Below, one piece after another: positions 23,190-33,600 of a stretch of 64,000 bases of DNA. A program made the position numbers and the translations under genes. Source of the DNA: Crambe crambe (Eukaryota > Porifera > Demospongiae > Poecilosclerida > Crambeidae); assembly GCA_963924555.1 (NCBI GenBank), contig OZ004582.1, forward strand, positions 2,914,001-2,978,000, read 5' to 3'. Numbering within the stretch: the first letter of the stretch is position 1; every line of letters begins with the position of its first letter. The notes beneath the pieces were generated by a model. It saw only the letters and a program-made list of their open reading frames with translations, searched no databases and was not told where the DNA came from.

Positions 23190-24050
23190 GTGTTCTGACA
23201 AGGGGACTTGGTGTTTCTCTAGGGAAACCCTGACGATTGTGGATAACCTCGGGTTATCGGTAAGAGAAGCATTTGATGATTTCCTCGTGTCCCTTCGAGA
23301 ATTGGCCAAGACTTGTAAGTTTTGTTCTGAAGAGTGCACCCATAAGAACATTGAAGGTCTCCTGGATGGAGATACCGTGGAAACCCTCCTCCGTGAGAAA
23401 GACCTTTCACTCCAAGATACTATTATCAAATGTCGTGGCCAGGAGGCCGCAAAGCGACAACGTGCAGATGGTTGGAAATCAAGGTGAATTATCCCCCCAT
23501 ATTAGGAAGACACAGATTTATTCCCCTCGTGCACGTGTGTGTCCAGGTTGTGGGGCAGATTTTCATCCAGGTGGGAGGCGGCAATGCCCTGCCTACACCC
23601 TGACATGAGTTGGACATTTAGCCAAAGTCTGTAGGGGACAACGATCAACACAACCAACAAAATTAACTCAACCATCAACCAATGTTATATCTGTTCCAGA
23701 CATAAAGACAAATCTATCACCAACAAGGGCTGACAAGAGCGTTGAACATGCTCAGAAGACATGAGTATCCTGCCAGACTCGGGGGCAGATATATCTGTAG
23801 CTGGCACATCTACCCTTACCCAATTTCGGGAACACCGTGACAATTTGCTCCCTTCCAGCCTGACCCCACATGCTGTGAACAGCACATCAATGAAGTGAAA
23901 GGAACTATCCTTTCATGGAAAGCAGCTAAAGGTCTTAACATATTACCGCAATCATACCCTTATCCTGTTAGTCGTATCACTGTCAAATAACTAAACTCAG
24001 AGATTCCAACAGCAGATGAGATTATGGCTGAAATTATGCGTATTATTTAA
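23190..24050 (+). mobile_element. Gypsy-type LTR retrotransposon fossil (gag end and protease)
   Basis: Gag end (EAFDDFLVSLRELAKTCKFC, IIKCRGQEAAKRQRADG), a zinc knuckle-like stretch (CPGCGADFHPGG), a retropepsin-like block (LPDSGADISVAGTSTL) and the beginning of pol (AKGLNILPQSYPYPVS). Domain order agrees with Ty3/Gypsy elements. The copy is broken in several places and no LTR is recognised. It is distinct from the 18.5-20.9 kb fossil, although both could come from one element family. Confidence 0.75.
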
Positions 24051-24400
24051 TTTGTTTTCAGGCTCTCTGTAAAAAGGGAGAGGGAAGAACTGACTATGCA
24101 TGTGTGGATTTTTTACCCAACTTTGGGTAATTTGTATTCTTGTAATTTTCTGTTGCCTGAATGTCATCATACATCATTAGTGAAAGAGTCGAGTATAGTA
24201 TGGCTAAATCAGAAGTGCTATAGTCTCGTGGTTTCTCTGGTGCGATTTCACCCTTGAGAGGCTAGCTTTTAACAGCTCAAGTTTATTCTGACAGTCTATT
24301 AGGTTTTCGTGTGGCTAGCTGCCTACTGGCTTCAGTAAGAGTAGATTTGTTATCAGCCAATTCTTTCTCTAGACAGTAAAGTGTCCTACATAGCGTAAGT
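24050..24400. other. No gene recognised
   Basis: Short interval between the Gypsy fossil and the pogo-like element. It may hold the pogo element's left end. No inverted repeat could be paired. Confidence 0.35.
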
Positions 24401-24409
24401 CATCAATAA

Positions 24410-24475
24410 TCGTCCACCGCCATTATTCGACCACTAGAAAATCGACCACAGTTACCTGAAATCGACCACTTTAGT
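24410..24475. repeat. Four copies of an atcgaccac motif before the pogo-like gene
   Basis: Four close forms of [at]tcg[at]ccac occur within 65 bases (atcgtccac, ttcgaccac, atcgaccac, atcgaccac). They lie about 100 bases before the transposase start. Spaced subterminal motifs of this sort often bind a transposase, so this may be the left subterminal region of the pogo-like element. Inference. Confidence 0.45.
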
Positions 24476-24567
24476 ATACGGAGGTGCACGAAGATATACG
24501 TACAATTGCAACATAACACACTGTTATACGTAAATTTACAGGAAACCGCTATTTTGCCGCCACATGT

Positions 24568-26330
24568 ATGCCTAAAAGTAAAACAAAGAGAAAGAGACCT
24601 CTGGCTGAAAAAGAAATATCGAATCGTCCAAAAAAATACAGAAAATGGAACGAAGAGTCGATGCTTGGGGCAATGAGAGCAGTTACTGAAGGTATGGGAA
24701 TAAACAGGGCAGCAGTCGAATTTGGCCTTCCCAAATCTACTCTAAAAGATAGAATATCAGGGAGAGTTGAGCACGGAACCAATCTGGGGAGAGTACCATA
24801 TTTATCAGCTAGTGAAGAACAAGAGCTTGTAAATTATATTATTACATGTGCTGATATTGGCTATCCTAAAAGGCGGCATGATGTGTTAAGCATTGTATGC
24901 AAGACTCTGGAAGAGAAAAATGGTGGTCCAGTTAAGTTTAATGGGAAAGGGTGGTGGTTACGTTTCATGCAACGGTGGCCCAAGTTAGCCCTTCGAAGAG
25001 GTGATCCTCTAGCACAGCCTCGTGCAAATGCTGTTAATGCTGCAAATATAAAGCAATATTATGATCTATTAAAAGAGACACTAAAAAAGAATGGCATATT
25101 TAATTCTCCAAATCGCATTTGGAACATGGAATGCCCCTCGACCATAAGCCCCCAAAATTTATAGTTCAAAAAGGAAGAAAAAAAGTTCATTGTTGGACAT
25201 CTGGCAATAAAGCTCAAATTACAGTCTTGGCTTGTGGAATGCTGCCGGTGTATGATCCCCCCAATGGTGATTTTTGAAGGAAAACGTCTTGGACAAAGGG
25301 AGAAGTCCCTGATACCCTGTATGGGATGTCTGACAAAGGTTGGACAGATATGGAACTCTTTAGTTACTGGATGTCTGACTTATTTATTGCTCATATTCCT
25401 CCAGCCCGTCCTATAATATTGCTTCTTGATGGTCATTCATCTCATTATGAGCCATATGCAGGATAATACAGGTCGGGTTATCACTAAATATCAGTTTTCA
25501 TCACTCTTTTCAGTGGCTTGGTACAAGGCAATAAAACCAAAGAATATACTGTCGGGATTTCAGAAGGCTGGAATATGTCCTTTCAATGCTGAAGCTATTG
25601 TTGTGCCATCTTCATCGATAGCAGATACTGATACCAGCAGTACACCTGGATCATCAAATGCTATCAATGCTATCAACTGAAGATGTTACTTTCAGTCGAG
25701 AAGAGCAGGAACTATTTAGCACTCGCTATGAAAATGGGTAAGTTAGTTGTAATAATGGTGTGCTATAATTAGAAATGTTTCGTATGTACTTATTTCACCA
25801 TTGCTATTGTCCTCTTTGTACATACATGTGCATTAGGTACGACCTGTATGATGATGTGCAATATGTTGCATGGCTACAACAGAACCATCCAGAAAGTCTA
25901 CCATGTCCCAATTCTGACATCATTTTCAGTCAAGAAGAACAGGAACTATTCAGCACTCGCTATGGAAATGGGTATGTAGGTACTATCTTTTATAATGATG
26001 GTGTGCTGTAATTAGAAGTAACATATATTAGGTATGACCTGTATGATGACGCAAAATATGTTGCATGGCTACAGAAGAACTATCCAAGATGGACGGCAGA
26101 ATAATCCTGATGTAGATTCGGAGGATGACTCAGACCCCAATGCAGAATGTTACTTATATGACGATGATTTTCTTTTTGATAGATCTGATCCATATGGTCC
26201 CTTTGAGCTTTCCACTTCTTGTGGGTTCAGTACTCCTCCTAGTCATACAGCCTCTGCCCTTTCCTCTGACAGTTTCAATGCCCAATCTCGCCTCCCACTC
26301 CCATCATTGCCTATAATAATATAGCAAAGC
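24568..26330 (+). pseudogene. pogo/Tigger-like transposase (Tc1/mariner superfamily), degraded
   Basis: A basic start (PKSKTKRKRPLAEKE) leads to a psq-type helix-turn-helix (MGINRAAVEFGLPKSTLKDR), a CENP-B-like DNA-binding segment (KGWWLRFMQRWPKLALRRGD) and the first catalytic region (NGIFNSPNRIWNME), where the usual NMDETG has been shortened. Later frames carry KGRKKVHCWTSGNKAQITVL, FSYWMSDLFIAHIPPARPI followed by LLDGHSSHYEP (second Asp block), and finally KAIKPKNILSGFQKAGICPF. The reading frame changes several times, so the copy is inactive. The C-terminal exons after 25,680 are partly duplicated. The first 190 codons are uninterrupted, suggesting modest age. Possible start: ATG at 24,568. 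Confidence 0.8.
25690..26090 (+). repeat. Tandem duplication of exon-intron units in the pogo-like gene
   Basis: The exon-like text encoding EEQELFSTRYxNG occurs at 25,699-25,741 and again at 25,931-25,976. The text encoding YDLYDD(V/A)(Q/K)YVAWLQ occurs at 25,838-25,880 and 26,031-26,073. Between them lie short intron-like sequences with GT...AG borders (for example gtaagttag ... cattag). One exon-intron unit of about 200-230 bp has therefore been copied in tandem with the splice borders kept. Divergence between the copies is several percent. Confidence 0.7.
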
Positions 26331-26499
26331 TGAAATACCTAGCTTAGCATGATTAAACTACAGGCTTACATGGAGATGATTCTTAAGCATACATGCAATG
26401 TCATACAATAGATGTATTCGCATTCTTTCATTCTGTTCCTTCATTTCTTTCAACATCCAAACAGAGTAGGCCAGTCTAAATCACATGACATATATATAT

Positions 26500-26930
26500 A
26501 TATTTTTTATCACTGGAGTTTGAAATTTGTTCACCTCTCTCCATGCTTCAGGTTGATGAATCTTTTTGGGAACTCATGTCTACATGCACGACCAAAAATA
26601 GCAGTTTCATCAAGTGCTGAATATCGTCCTGATGATTTCAGTGGGTGTCCAGCAAGAAATTCATTGCATCCCATATACTGAAGTGTACACAATTTATAAA
26701 AAAATATTATAGGCCATTAGTTCGAATTCACAGAATCAGAGGAGTTGTGTTTATAGGTTGAAATAAATCGATCGACAGCTGTTTGATTACCAAACATCAA
26801 ATTCCCATGAAGGGGTTCACAAACACTTTTCTTCCTTGACAATCCAAACATGGCATCAAATGACTCAAACAAATCTCCTTCTTCCTAAAGAGACTTTTTT
26901 ATTGTAACATCCCAACTTTACAGCATTGGA
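26500..26930 (-). pseudogene. KDZ-like transposase fragment
   Basis: On the minus strand: LFESFDAMFGLSRKKSVCEP, FGNQTAVDRFISTY, then CNEFLAGHPLKSSGRYSALD and ETAIFGRACRHEFP and RFINLKHGER. The order FDA.FGL.RK ... DET..FG..CRHE.P is that of Kyakuja-Dileera-Zisupton-like (KDZ) transposases and their relatives, which are common as fragments in animal genomes. Only about 130 codons are recognisable and introns or breaks separate them. No ends are visible. Confidence 0.55.
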
Positions 26931-26999
26931 AAAGGTAAATCTCTGAAGAAAAAATTATAGAGAAAATAATCACTTCAGTAGTCATGCTGAAGTCTTTTA

Positions 27000-27330
27000 C
27001 TTGCCATCAGCTTCTATTGAAGAGATTTCAGCTGTGGGGGAGCAAGTCTTGGTTAATTCAACCACAGACTTTACCACCAACATCAGCTGCAGCGAAGTTT
27101 CACAGCCTGCGTGTTTATTACCAAATACTGTAGTGGAAAGGAACAGGGGACAGATTTTTGCCTGAAAAATGGGGTTGGAGAGAGAGTGAAAAAAGACTTA
27201 TCCCAATTACAACTGATTTAATGCCTGCTCTGCTCCTAATGATCTTTTGTGCATCATCCGCTGCAGCTGTCAAACAGATTGTGGTACTATGAGATGTACC
27301 TGCAGAAAGCATGCCATTAGATGCTCTATT
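27000..27330 (+). pseudogene. Cys-rich C-terminal block of an uncharacterised amplified gene
   Basis: Two frames read LPPTSAAAKFHSLRVYYQI, LPEKWGWRESEKRLIPITTD and NDLLCIIRCSCQTDCGTMRC followed by TCRKHAIRCS. The pattern LP.T..A...HS.RVY.Q ... P..WGW ... LL..I.C.C...C....C.CRK recurs in many invertebrate genomes in unannotated, high-copy genes. The spaced Cys residues suggest metal binding. One in-frame stop follows YYQIL here, so this copy is dead. Function unknown. Confidence 0.5.
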
Positions 27331-27451
27331 CATCTAGGCATGCCTAGATGAGAGATAACCATCATTTGTGAATTTTCAGAGGGTCTACTAGTATGGCTTT
27401 TCTCTTGACAGAGAGATGTTTCCGGTCGAGAGAGCTGGTTCCTGGGTGCCT

Positions 27452-27600
27452 GGTGGCTCATTCGGTTGGGTCCTGTGGCTATGACGGCTAAAGTCAGATG
27501 CTGCGGGTTCAAACTCAGCTGGTGGGTTGCGGGGTCACTTGGGTTGCCAGTTTTTCTTCAATCCTCCTTCACCATCTCATTACATGATAACACCTTTAAA
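27452..27600 (+). mobile_element. tRNA-derived SINE, copy 1
   Basis: The body starts ggtggctcattcggttggg, an RNA polymerase III A-box-like sequence (TGGCTCATTCGG), and about 50 bases later has GGTTCAAACTC, close to the B-box consensus GGTTCGANNCC. The spacing matches a tRNA gene, but no cloverleaf with a proper acceptor stem forms and a non-tRNA tail follows, as in tRNA-derived SINEs. The 3' end shared with copy 2 is cacctttaaa. The LINE partner is unknown. Confidence 0.65.
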
Positions 27601-27760
27601 CATGCCTAGATGAGAGATAACAGAGGGTCTAGTATGGTCTCTCTCTTGACAGAGAGATGTTTCAGGTCGATCCCTAGCGGGATTCTGACGGCACATACTA
27701 AGTGGCTTGCACTGGTGTTAGACTGCAGTATTGCAGTACCACCAATGCAGTATATAAGGT

Positions 27761-27911
27761 GGTGGCTCATTCGGTTGGGTCCTGTGGCTATGACAGCTAA
27801 AGTCAGATGCTGCGGGTTCAAACTCAGCTGGTGGGTTGCGGGGTCACTTGGGTTGCCAGTTTTTCTTCAAAATCTTCCTTCACCATCTCATTACATGATA
27901 ACACCTTTAAA
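27761..27911 (+). mobile_element. tRNA-derived SINE, copy 2
   Basis: Nearly identical to copy 1 over about 150 bases, with the same A-box- and B-box-like strings at the same spacing and the same tail. Single-base differences (for example gacggct against gacagct) show that it is a duplicate and not an assembly echo. Confidence 0.65.
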
Positions 27912-27994
27912 CTAATGATGTTGTTGAGTAAATAAATGAACCAAGGATATGATGATAACTAAGTGCATGACCCCATTTCTGCTTTCTTTTCAAC

Positions 27995-28196
27995 AGTATG
28001 TTACAAAGTACATTTTTCTGTGTAGAAAACTGTTGAGAAACCATTTGTTGCAATTATTGCCATTTTTGCATATTTTGATCAACGTGTGACCCATTTTCTG
28101 TGGTTTCCCCTCATCAGATTCCTTAAGACTCATTAGTATGTTAGTGAGCACATTTTTCTGTGTAGGAAACAGTTGAGAAACCTTGTGTTGCAATTA
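27995..28196. repeat. Direct repeat of about 63 bp, 139 bp apart
   Basis: The string tacatttttctgtgtagaaaa with flanks recurs as gcacatttttctgtgtaggaaa; both are followed by gttgagaaacc and then ttgttgcaatta or tgtgttgcaatta. Two copies only (27,995-28,058 and 28,134-28,196). Origin unclear. Confidence 0.6.
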
Positions 28197-28565
28197 CTCA
28201 TGGGTCAAACTATGTCCGGTAGACCACTTCAGAAAGTCATTAAGTTCACCATTGAATTCTGCACCAGCTAACGTGTGGGAACAGACTCCCACTGAGGACA
28301 AGTGGCATCACACAAGTATTGTCCAGTATCTTTGACGGCTGTGAATGTGATAAAACCATTTACCCTTTCTTACTTCCAGGAGCTGGAGTAACTGCATTGT
28401 CTGCACTGAGCAATTCACTTGCTTTTTCCCACATGCAGTGAAGAGTAACGAGATGCTCAAACCTACATTGAAGTTTGGCGGAACTGATGATGTGACTGGG
28501 TCTTCACTTGAGTTAGAGTAACCAACTCGAACTTGGGCAGTGGCGGCTGAGGATGGGGGCAAGAG

Positions 28566-29627
28566 CCCCCCCCCCCCCCCACTTTTTACTGGAATGGGGG
28601 GGGGTGCACTAATGATAGTTTTTAGAGAAAAAGAACAACCTCTATTCTTCATTGGTTTACAATATGGCTGATTCTTCATGTATGTATAGTTATTCAATTG
28701 ACATTCAGTCATAGTGCTTCTTAAATAGCTAAGTTTTCATTTGATGAAGGGAAGAAAAAAGTGATTAGATTATACTTGACATTTCAGCCACAACAATGCC
28801 TTTGTAATAATAAGGGGGGCCTGCCCTGCCCCCTGTCTGAAAATAATAGGGGGGCCCTGGCCCCTGTGGCCCCCCCTGTTCCTACGCCAGTGCATTATAT
28901 AATTGACTAACTGCAGCAGTAAAGTCTACTGTCTAGTCACTAATGATGTTGCATATTAGTGACTGCATTGTTTCAAGTCACAAATAATGTTGCACATGGC
29001 CACAAATGCTCCAGCCCCCCCCCCCCCCCCACCCCAATTTTTTTATGTTCATAAGGTGTAGCTATACTTTTTGATTGAAAGATATGTAATCCCCCTCCCT
29101 AATACAATATTAAAAAAAAAAAAAAAAAAAAAGTAAAAATTATCTTTCGTGCTCCGCCCGAGAGGGGACACACCCCCCTCCCCTCATCATGGCCTACAGC
29201 CACGTGATCAGTGAGCTTCCCCCCCAAAGTGAAATTCCTAGGTGAAACCCTGATTGATTAGTGACTGCATTGTTGATTTAAACCTTCATGAATATCATTA
29301 CAGCTCATCAGGAGTAGGCATTGATGTGCAATTTTGAGCCCCCCCCCCCCCCCCCCCCCCCACTTTTTGGGGTCCTCAGCCACCCCTGTTGGGTTTTCTG
29401 AAATTCACTTGCTACCTCCTCCCGTTGTCTGGGCCGCATCTTCATCCAATCTTGTGCAGATACGCCACAATGAGAATATTCTTGGGACAAGTGATATTGC
29501 CCTCCACCTGACAAAGATCTGATGATTTCCTCATGCTGAGTGTCTACAAATCTTTTTTATGCTCGATGGCTGCATTGATAGATTCTGATGGGTTGGGAGT
29601 GAAGCTGGTTGGGGGGGGGGGGGGGGG
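28566..29627. repeat. Cluster of poly(C)/poly(G) tracts in hAT-MITE-like sequence
   Basis: C15 at 28,566-28,580, G9 at 28,596-28,604, C16 at 29,015-29,030, C23 at 29,339-29,361 and G17 at 29,611-29,627 lie within 1.1 kb. Near them are strings like cagtggcggctgagga (28,545) and gttcctacgccagtg (28,870), and an inverse form ggtcctcagccacccctg (29,372). These resemble ends of short non-autonomous hAT elements. No complete pair with a target duplication could be assigned. Confidence 0.6.
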
Positions 29628-29639
29628 ACCCCAGTCCAG

Positions 29640-30362
29640 CAGCTTCACACAAATCCCTCCGCATGTGATATCTGATGATATCGAGTGAAATACTCGTGAA
29701 ATCTTGGACCACCTGAAGGAGCATAAGGACTCTCTCGTGAATTCCATATAGATTTAAACTTTGAGAACTTTTCATCAATAGATGAACTCTCTACTAGACC
29801 GATCTGGAAGGTATTGTCAACCCGCTTCCCAAAGATGTCGGCAATAAATTCACTTGCTTCTTTTGCAGGAATTCCATAATTTTTTTTAGCCTTTCTTTTA
29901 TATTTCGCTTGAAATGAATAAAACATCGTAGGTGAATAGCATATGGGAAATTGTGTGAGAAGGCTTCTTCAAGTGCTTTATCACCATCAGTACCAAAAAT
30001 CTTTTAAAAGCTCTCGTTTACAGCCGATTAAAGGCAGCAAAATCAACCTTTTGATGAACTAGGATAGGGCCTGGGTGCTTCCGTTCTTCAGCATCATAAT
30101 TATGGTGATAAGTTATAGGGTAACAAAACTGTCCCAAGGTTGTATCTACAGTCACCACACAGAATTGCCAGTTATTAGTACCAAATCGAACCAAATCTTT
30201 AAGTTGCCATTCGTTACTAAGCACAAATGGTGCAGCCTTTACATCTTGAACGTAAACTGAAGCAGAACCTTGAGCTAATTTACATTCCAACATAGCTAAT
30301 GCTAAAAAGGGTCTTTTTCTGATGCGAGTAGCTAATTTGCCTGCGATCCCGGGGAAGTACAC
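29640..30362 (-). pseudogene. Second MULE-type transposase fragment
   Basis: A minus frame at 30,018-30,362 reads LVRFGTNNWQFCVVTVDTTL and GQFCYPITYHHNYDAEERKH then PGPILVHQK; the T-V-D-T-T block fits the first catalytic Asp of a MULE transposase of a different clade from the copy at 0.1-1.2 kb. A second frame (29,645-29,926) reads KNYGIPAKEASEFIADIFGK and IWNSRESP, as in the region after the catalytic core. The middle is missing or frameshifted and no ends are visible. Moderate confidence in family. Confidence 0.55.
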
Positions 30363-30764
30363 TGGCTCCTGCAGCTATAAGCTCATGACATGGTAACCGC
30401 TTCCTTTGACTTATGTGTACTTGCTATATCTTTGTTTTGTTGTTGAAGAGGTTCGGAAATATCATGCGGCTTGATTTTTATTTCAACTTCTGGTCCAGTA
30501 AACATGTACTGCAACATAGCACGTTCATTATTTCCACCTGTAATGGGTGTCCATTTATAAGGTGCTGCATGAATTCACATCCAAGTTATTTTCTTAATGC
30601 ACATCAATACAATGGGGACGCTATATTACAATTTGATCAGTGATTGGTACAGCACACATACTTTTAATATCAATGATAAATCTATATGTTGCATGTGTAT
30701 AGTACCTTCTAGTATGGTGATCCTTCTTGAATAACAGGCTTTCCGGAAGATACACGTATTGATC

Positions 30765-31117
30765 CATTAGAGAAAAGTCGAAAGAAAGTGGTTTTAGTAC
30801 CTTTAGTTCCAATACTCCCCCGATTCCTGTTGTGCTAGCATCGGTGCTGAGTATAAACTTCTTGGTGTGATCTGGTGCTTTCAGAATAAGGTGAATCCAG
30901 TATTCTTGATTTGAGGTCCTCGAAAATGGATTGGTGTGTAGATGTCCAGTTTAGGATGTCAGGTTGGGTCTTCTTAGTCAAATCTGTGAGTTCTGCTGTC
31001 AATGTCGAGTATCCTGGCACGAATCTCCTATAGTATCCAGTGATTCCTAAGAATGAACGTAACTCCTCTTCATCGATGGTGTGGGGAAGTTCTTGATAGC
31101 TTCCAACTTAAATGGTC
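30765..31117 (-). mobile_element. Gypsy-type retrotransposon fossil, part left of the IS3EU insertion
   Basis: Minus-strand coding strings VPGYSTLTAELTDLTKKTQP, LNWTSTHQSIFEDLK and STDASTTGIGGVLE fit the RT-RNase H join and the start of RNase H of a Ty3/Gypsy or related element. It is broken. It abuts the 6-bp duplication at the left end of the 8.1-kb element, and the matching upstream RT part lies on the other side (from 39,235), in the same orientation, so the DNA transposon inserted into this fossil. Confidence 0.7.
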
Positions 31118-31123
31118 CTTCCA
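31118..31123. repeat. Target-site duplication CTTCCA, left
   Basis: Six bases immediately before the TAT of the left terminal repeat, identical to 39,229-39,234. A 6-bp duplication is the reported value for IS3EU elements. Confidence 0.85.
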
Positions 31124-31152
31124 TATGGCACGCCGTTTGTAACAAAAATCTA
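31124..31152 (+). repeat. Left terminal inverted repeat, 29 bp
   Basis: Starts TATGGCACGCCG and ends aaaaatcta. Exact reverse complement of 39,200-39,228. The next bases (aagcc...) no longer match the other end. Confidence 0.95.
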
Positions 31153-31187
31153 AAGCCACATAATAAGTATCATGCAGCGTGTGCAAG

Positions 31188-31270
31188 CCTTATTATGCAA
31201 CATTCGTTATTATTATGTAACATGCAGCGCAAACCTTATTATGTAACATTTTAAATTATTATGTAACATG
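31188..31270 (+). promoter_or_regulatory. Left subterminal motif cluster (ttattatgtaacat)
   Basis: Four forms of ttattatg[ct]aacat occur within 83 bases. The reverse complement, atgttacataataa, occurs twice plus a partial copy near the right end. This mirrored arrangement is expected for transposase binding sites. Function is inferred. Confidence 0.6.
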
Positions 31271-31299
31271 CACAAGCCTTATTGCATGTGGCATAGCGG

Positions 31300-33090
31300 T
31301 GCTATGCCAGACTAATGTATAGCTAATAACATCAGAATGAGTTATTTAGCCCAAAAACAAGGGCACAAACAAACAACAAACTCCACCACTCCTATGTCAA
31401 ATAAGAGGAGGGATGTGTGGACAATGGTCTCATCGAAGTACAGGTCATTTTCAAATCTTCTTACCAGGTAGCTATCTGCATCTGCTGTTTTTTCTGTCAG
31501 TCAGCAGACCCAGTTAATTTCTACCCTGAGTTGATTTGGTTCCTGACAGGTGCCAAGCCCTCGGGACTTGAGGCACCAACATACATTTTCAACATGACTG
31601 TGGATGAACTCCAGAGATTAATGGTTTGGGAAGTTAGAGCAGTGCAGGGAGCTGTCCTCAGTCAAGGTTACTTGGCTATAACAAAGAGGGGGATAGAATA
31701 GTTATCCCTGTGGTCCTCATCTGCTTAGGAAACTTAATAAGTAACGAGGTGTGCTTCAATTAATAACTATGGGAGTAGTGCATGTAAGGAAGATAAGCTA
31801 AAAGTAGATTTTATATGCAAAGTGAGCTTAACCAACGCCTATAGGATACAGGATAAAAAAATGGCAGTAAATCTCCATTCATTATTTTTTTGTCAGGACA
31901 AAATATTATCAGAAGCTCTGGCAGCTCAGCATCTTTTCATTAGGAGAGTGGCATTGCACTGCAGAATGCTGGAGAGGCAATGCAGTTCTCAAGAAAGATA
32001 CATATTATAGGTTTTCTCCCTCAATAGCTTAGTTGGAGGACCTCAATTTCGAGCCTTCTACTTTGGTGGTGGGTGTGACCCTTTTTTTAAAGACGATTCC
32101 TGAGGTATGCAAGTTGCTTGAGACATAAGAAATGTACATGGGCTATTATTCTAGTGAAGAGCATACTTGTACCAGGCAAAGTGTAGTCTCTATGGATGGG
32201 ACATCGAGGGACAGAGTACCAGCAGACTATATCAAATCAACACCAGATTCAAAGCTCTCAATATGGCGTGCACACCCACACCAGAAAAGCAAAGCATGTA
32301 TTAAATAGAAACTAAACAAGCAAATGCCCATTGCATACACGTATGCCATTGTCTAGTATATAATAGAATAGAGAACCATGCATTAAATCAACCATCTTTC
32401 TGAGCTCCACTGGTATTTACTGCCTCATAGTTATGCAAATGCATGTACCCTGGGTAAATCACTCTGCAGGAATGTCTTAACAGTCCTGCCAGTAAGGAAG
32501 GCGAAAAACCCACCTGAAGGGGTCCTTCATGGCTGGAAAATATCAGCTGGAGTGCTGCTCTCCCCCATCCACATCAAAGCCATTGAACACCACTGAGGAC
32601 AGTTGCTTCTGTCCTTAAAGGATTGATACCATAATGGGGGAGGGGCAGAGGAATCTATACAAGTTGGTATGGGTCGCCAGATTACTTTGGCACGCGCGCT
32701 TATGTAAGTTCTGGGCGGGGCAATGAGTCCAATGATGAGAATGACATGGTGAGTAATCTCTTTCCCCGTGCATCCTGGTGCATTATATAAATAATAACCA
32801 TAAGCTTATACCTACCTATAGCTAGTTCAGATCTTTCTAGCATATAGCTAAATCAGTGCCTCACTTCTATTCATTCTTCTTAGAGCTACCATACTTGGGG
32901 ATTACAGGTCAGGTGTGACACAAATAAAAATGACTAGACTAATGGATCTTAAACTAAAGTGATCTTAAACTAAAGTGATCTTAAACTAAAGTGAAATTGT
33001 CAATCACAATTCCATTATCTGTCTTTCTGTTGCAGTATTATAAAAGTTATGCAGACATATCAGCCACTTCAATGTTACTAGCTATTCCTG
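31300..33090. other. Left interior of the IS3EU element, no firm gene
   Basis: Short plus-strand open frames only. One at 31,417-31,701 reads LIWFLTGAKPSGLEAPTYIF and VDELQRLMVWEVRAVQGAVL and could be an exon, but I do not recognise it. The rest is A/T-rich. At 32,943-32,990 gatcttaaactaaagt is repeated three times in tandem (unit 17-18 bp). Confidence 0.4.
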
Positions 33091-33254
33091 TGGTAAGGGA
33101 ACCTTCCCTTCATCTAAAATTAGTGAGTATTTATGTGAGGTGTTCAGTACGTACAGGACATTACAGTTGGTATAGTACTTCTGGCAAACCATATCCTCTC
33201 CTCTTTGAGCTTGGTATGTTCTCTCGAGGTGTTGGTTTGGCTTATAATGTGACC

Positions 33255-33600
33255 TTTAAAAATATTGAAAAGGCCCAGAAATTTGCATTGAAGATGTGTC
33301 TGCGTCAGTGGGATTGTGGCTACAATGATCTCCTAGACAAAGCTTGACTGCCTACTCTGAGTAACTGAAGAATGTTTTTGAAGCAATTCACCCTGTTCAA
33401 AATACACACAGGTCTGCTTTATTTCCTGAGTGATGTCTGTTCGTAAAACTGATAGTGCTTAACCAGTTCTGTCAACCACATGTGAAAACTAATGCTTCCA
33501 ACATGTCTTTTACTGTCAACAGTGTTTCAACATGGAACAATCTCCTGGCAGATGCACTGCGGACTCCATACTAGTGACTAGCAAACTAAAATTGTCAAGT
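33255..33600 (+). mobile_element. LINE 3' coding fragment inside the IS3EU element
   Basis: Plus-strand text reads EKAQKFALKMCLRQWDCGYN, then LPTLSN and RMFLKQFTLFKIHTGLLYF, then VSTWNNLLADALRTPY (with frame changes). This is the typical end of a non-LTR retrotransposon protein, after the RT domain (Q+FALK......Y..LL....LP.L..RR...L..LYKI...L), closing with a WN.L motif. It is 5'-truncated and has stops. It probably inserted into the DNA transposon or was carried along. Clade not decided. Confidence 0.6.

Larger units (their letters stand above)
27335..27911 (+). repeat. Tandem duplication of about 270-310 bp containing SINE copies
   Basis: Two consecutive units (27,335-27,600 and 27,601-27,911) both start catgcctagatgagagataac and both end at tacatgataacacctttaaa. 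The second has an extra insertion of about 80 bases before the shared tRNA-like part and lacks a short stretch of the first. Each unit contains one tRNA-derived SINE body. The head-to-tail arrangement suggests unequal crossing over or insertion of a composite unit. Confidence 0.8.

Noticed and set aside
27452-27911. Two tRNA genes suggested by A- and B-box-like strings
   Set aside because: No acceptor stem or anticodon arm can be drawn, and both copies share a long non-tRNA tail, so they are SINE copies.
28545-28895. A complete MITE between cagtggcggc and gttcctacgccagtg
   Set aside because: The flanking eight bases (aacttggg and cattatat) do not match, so no target duplication supports it.
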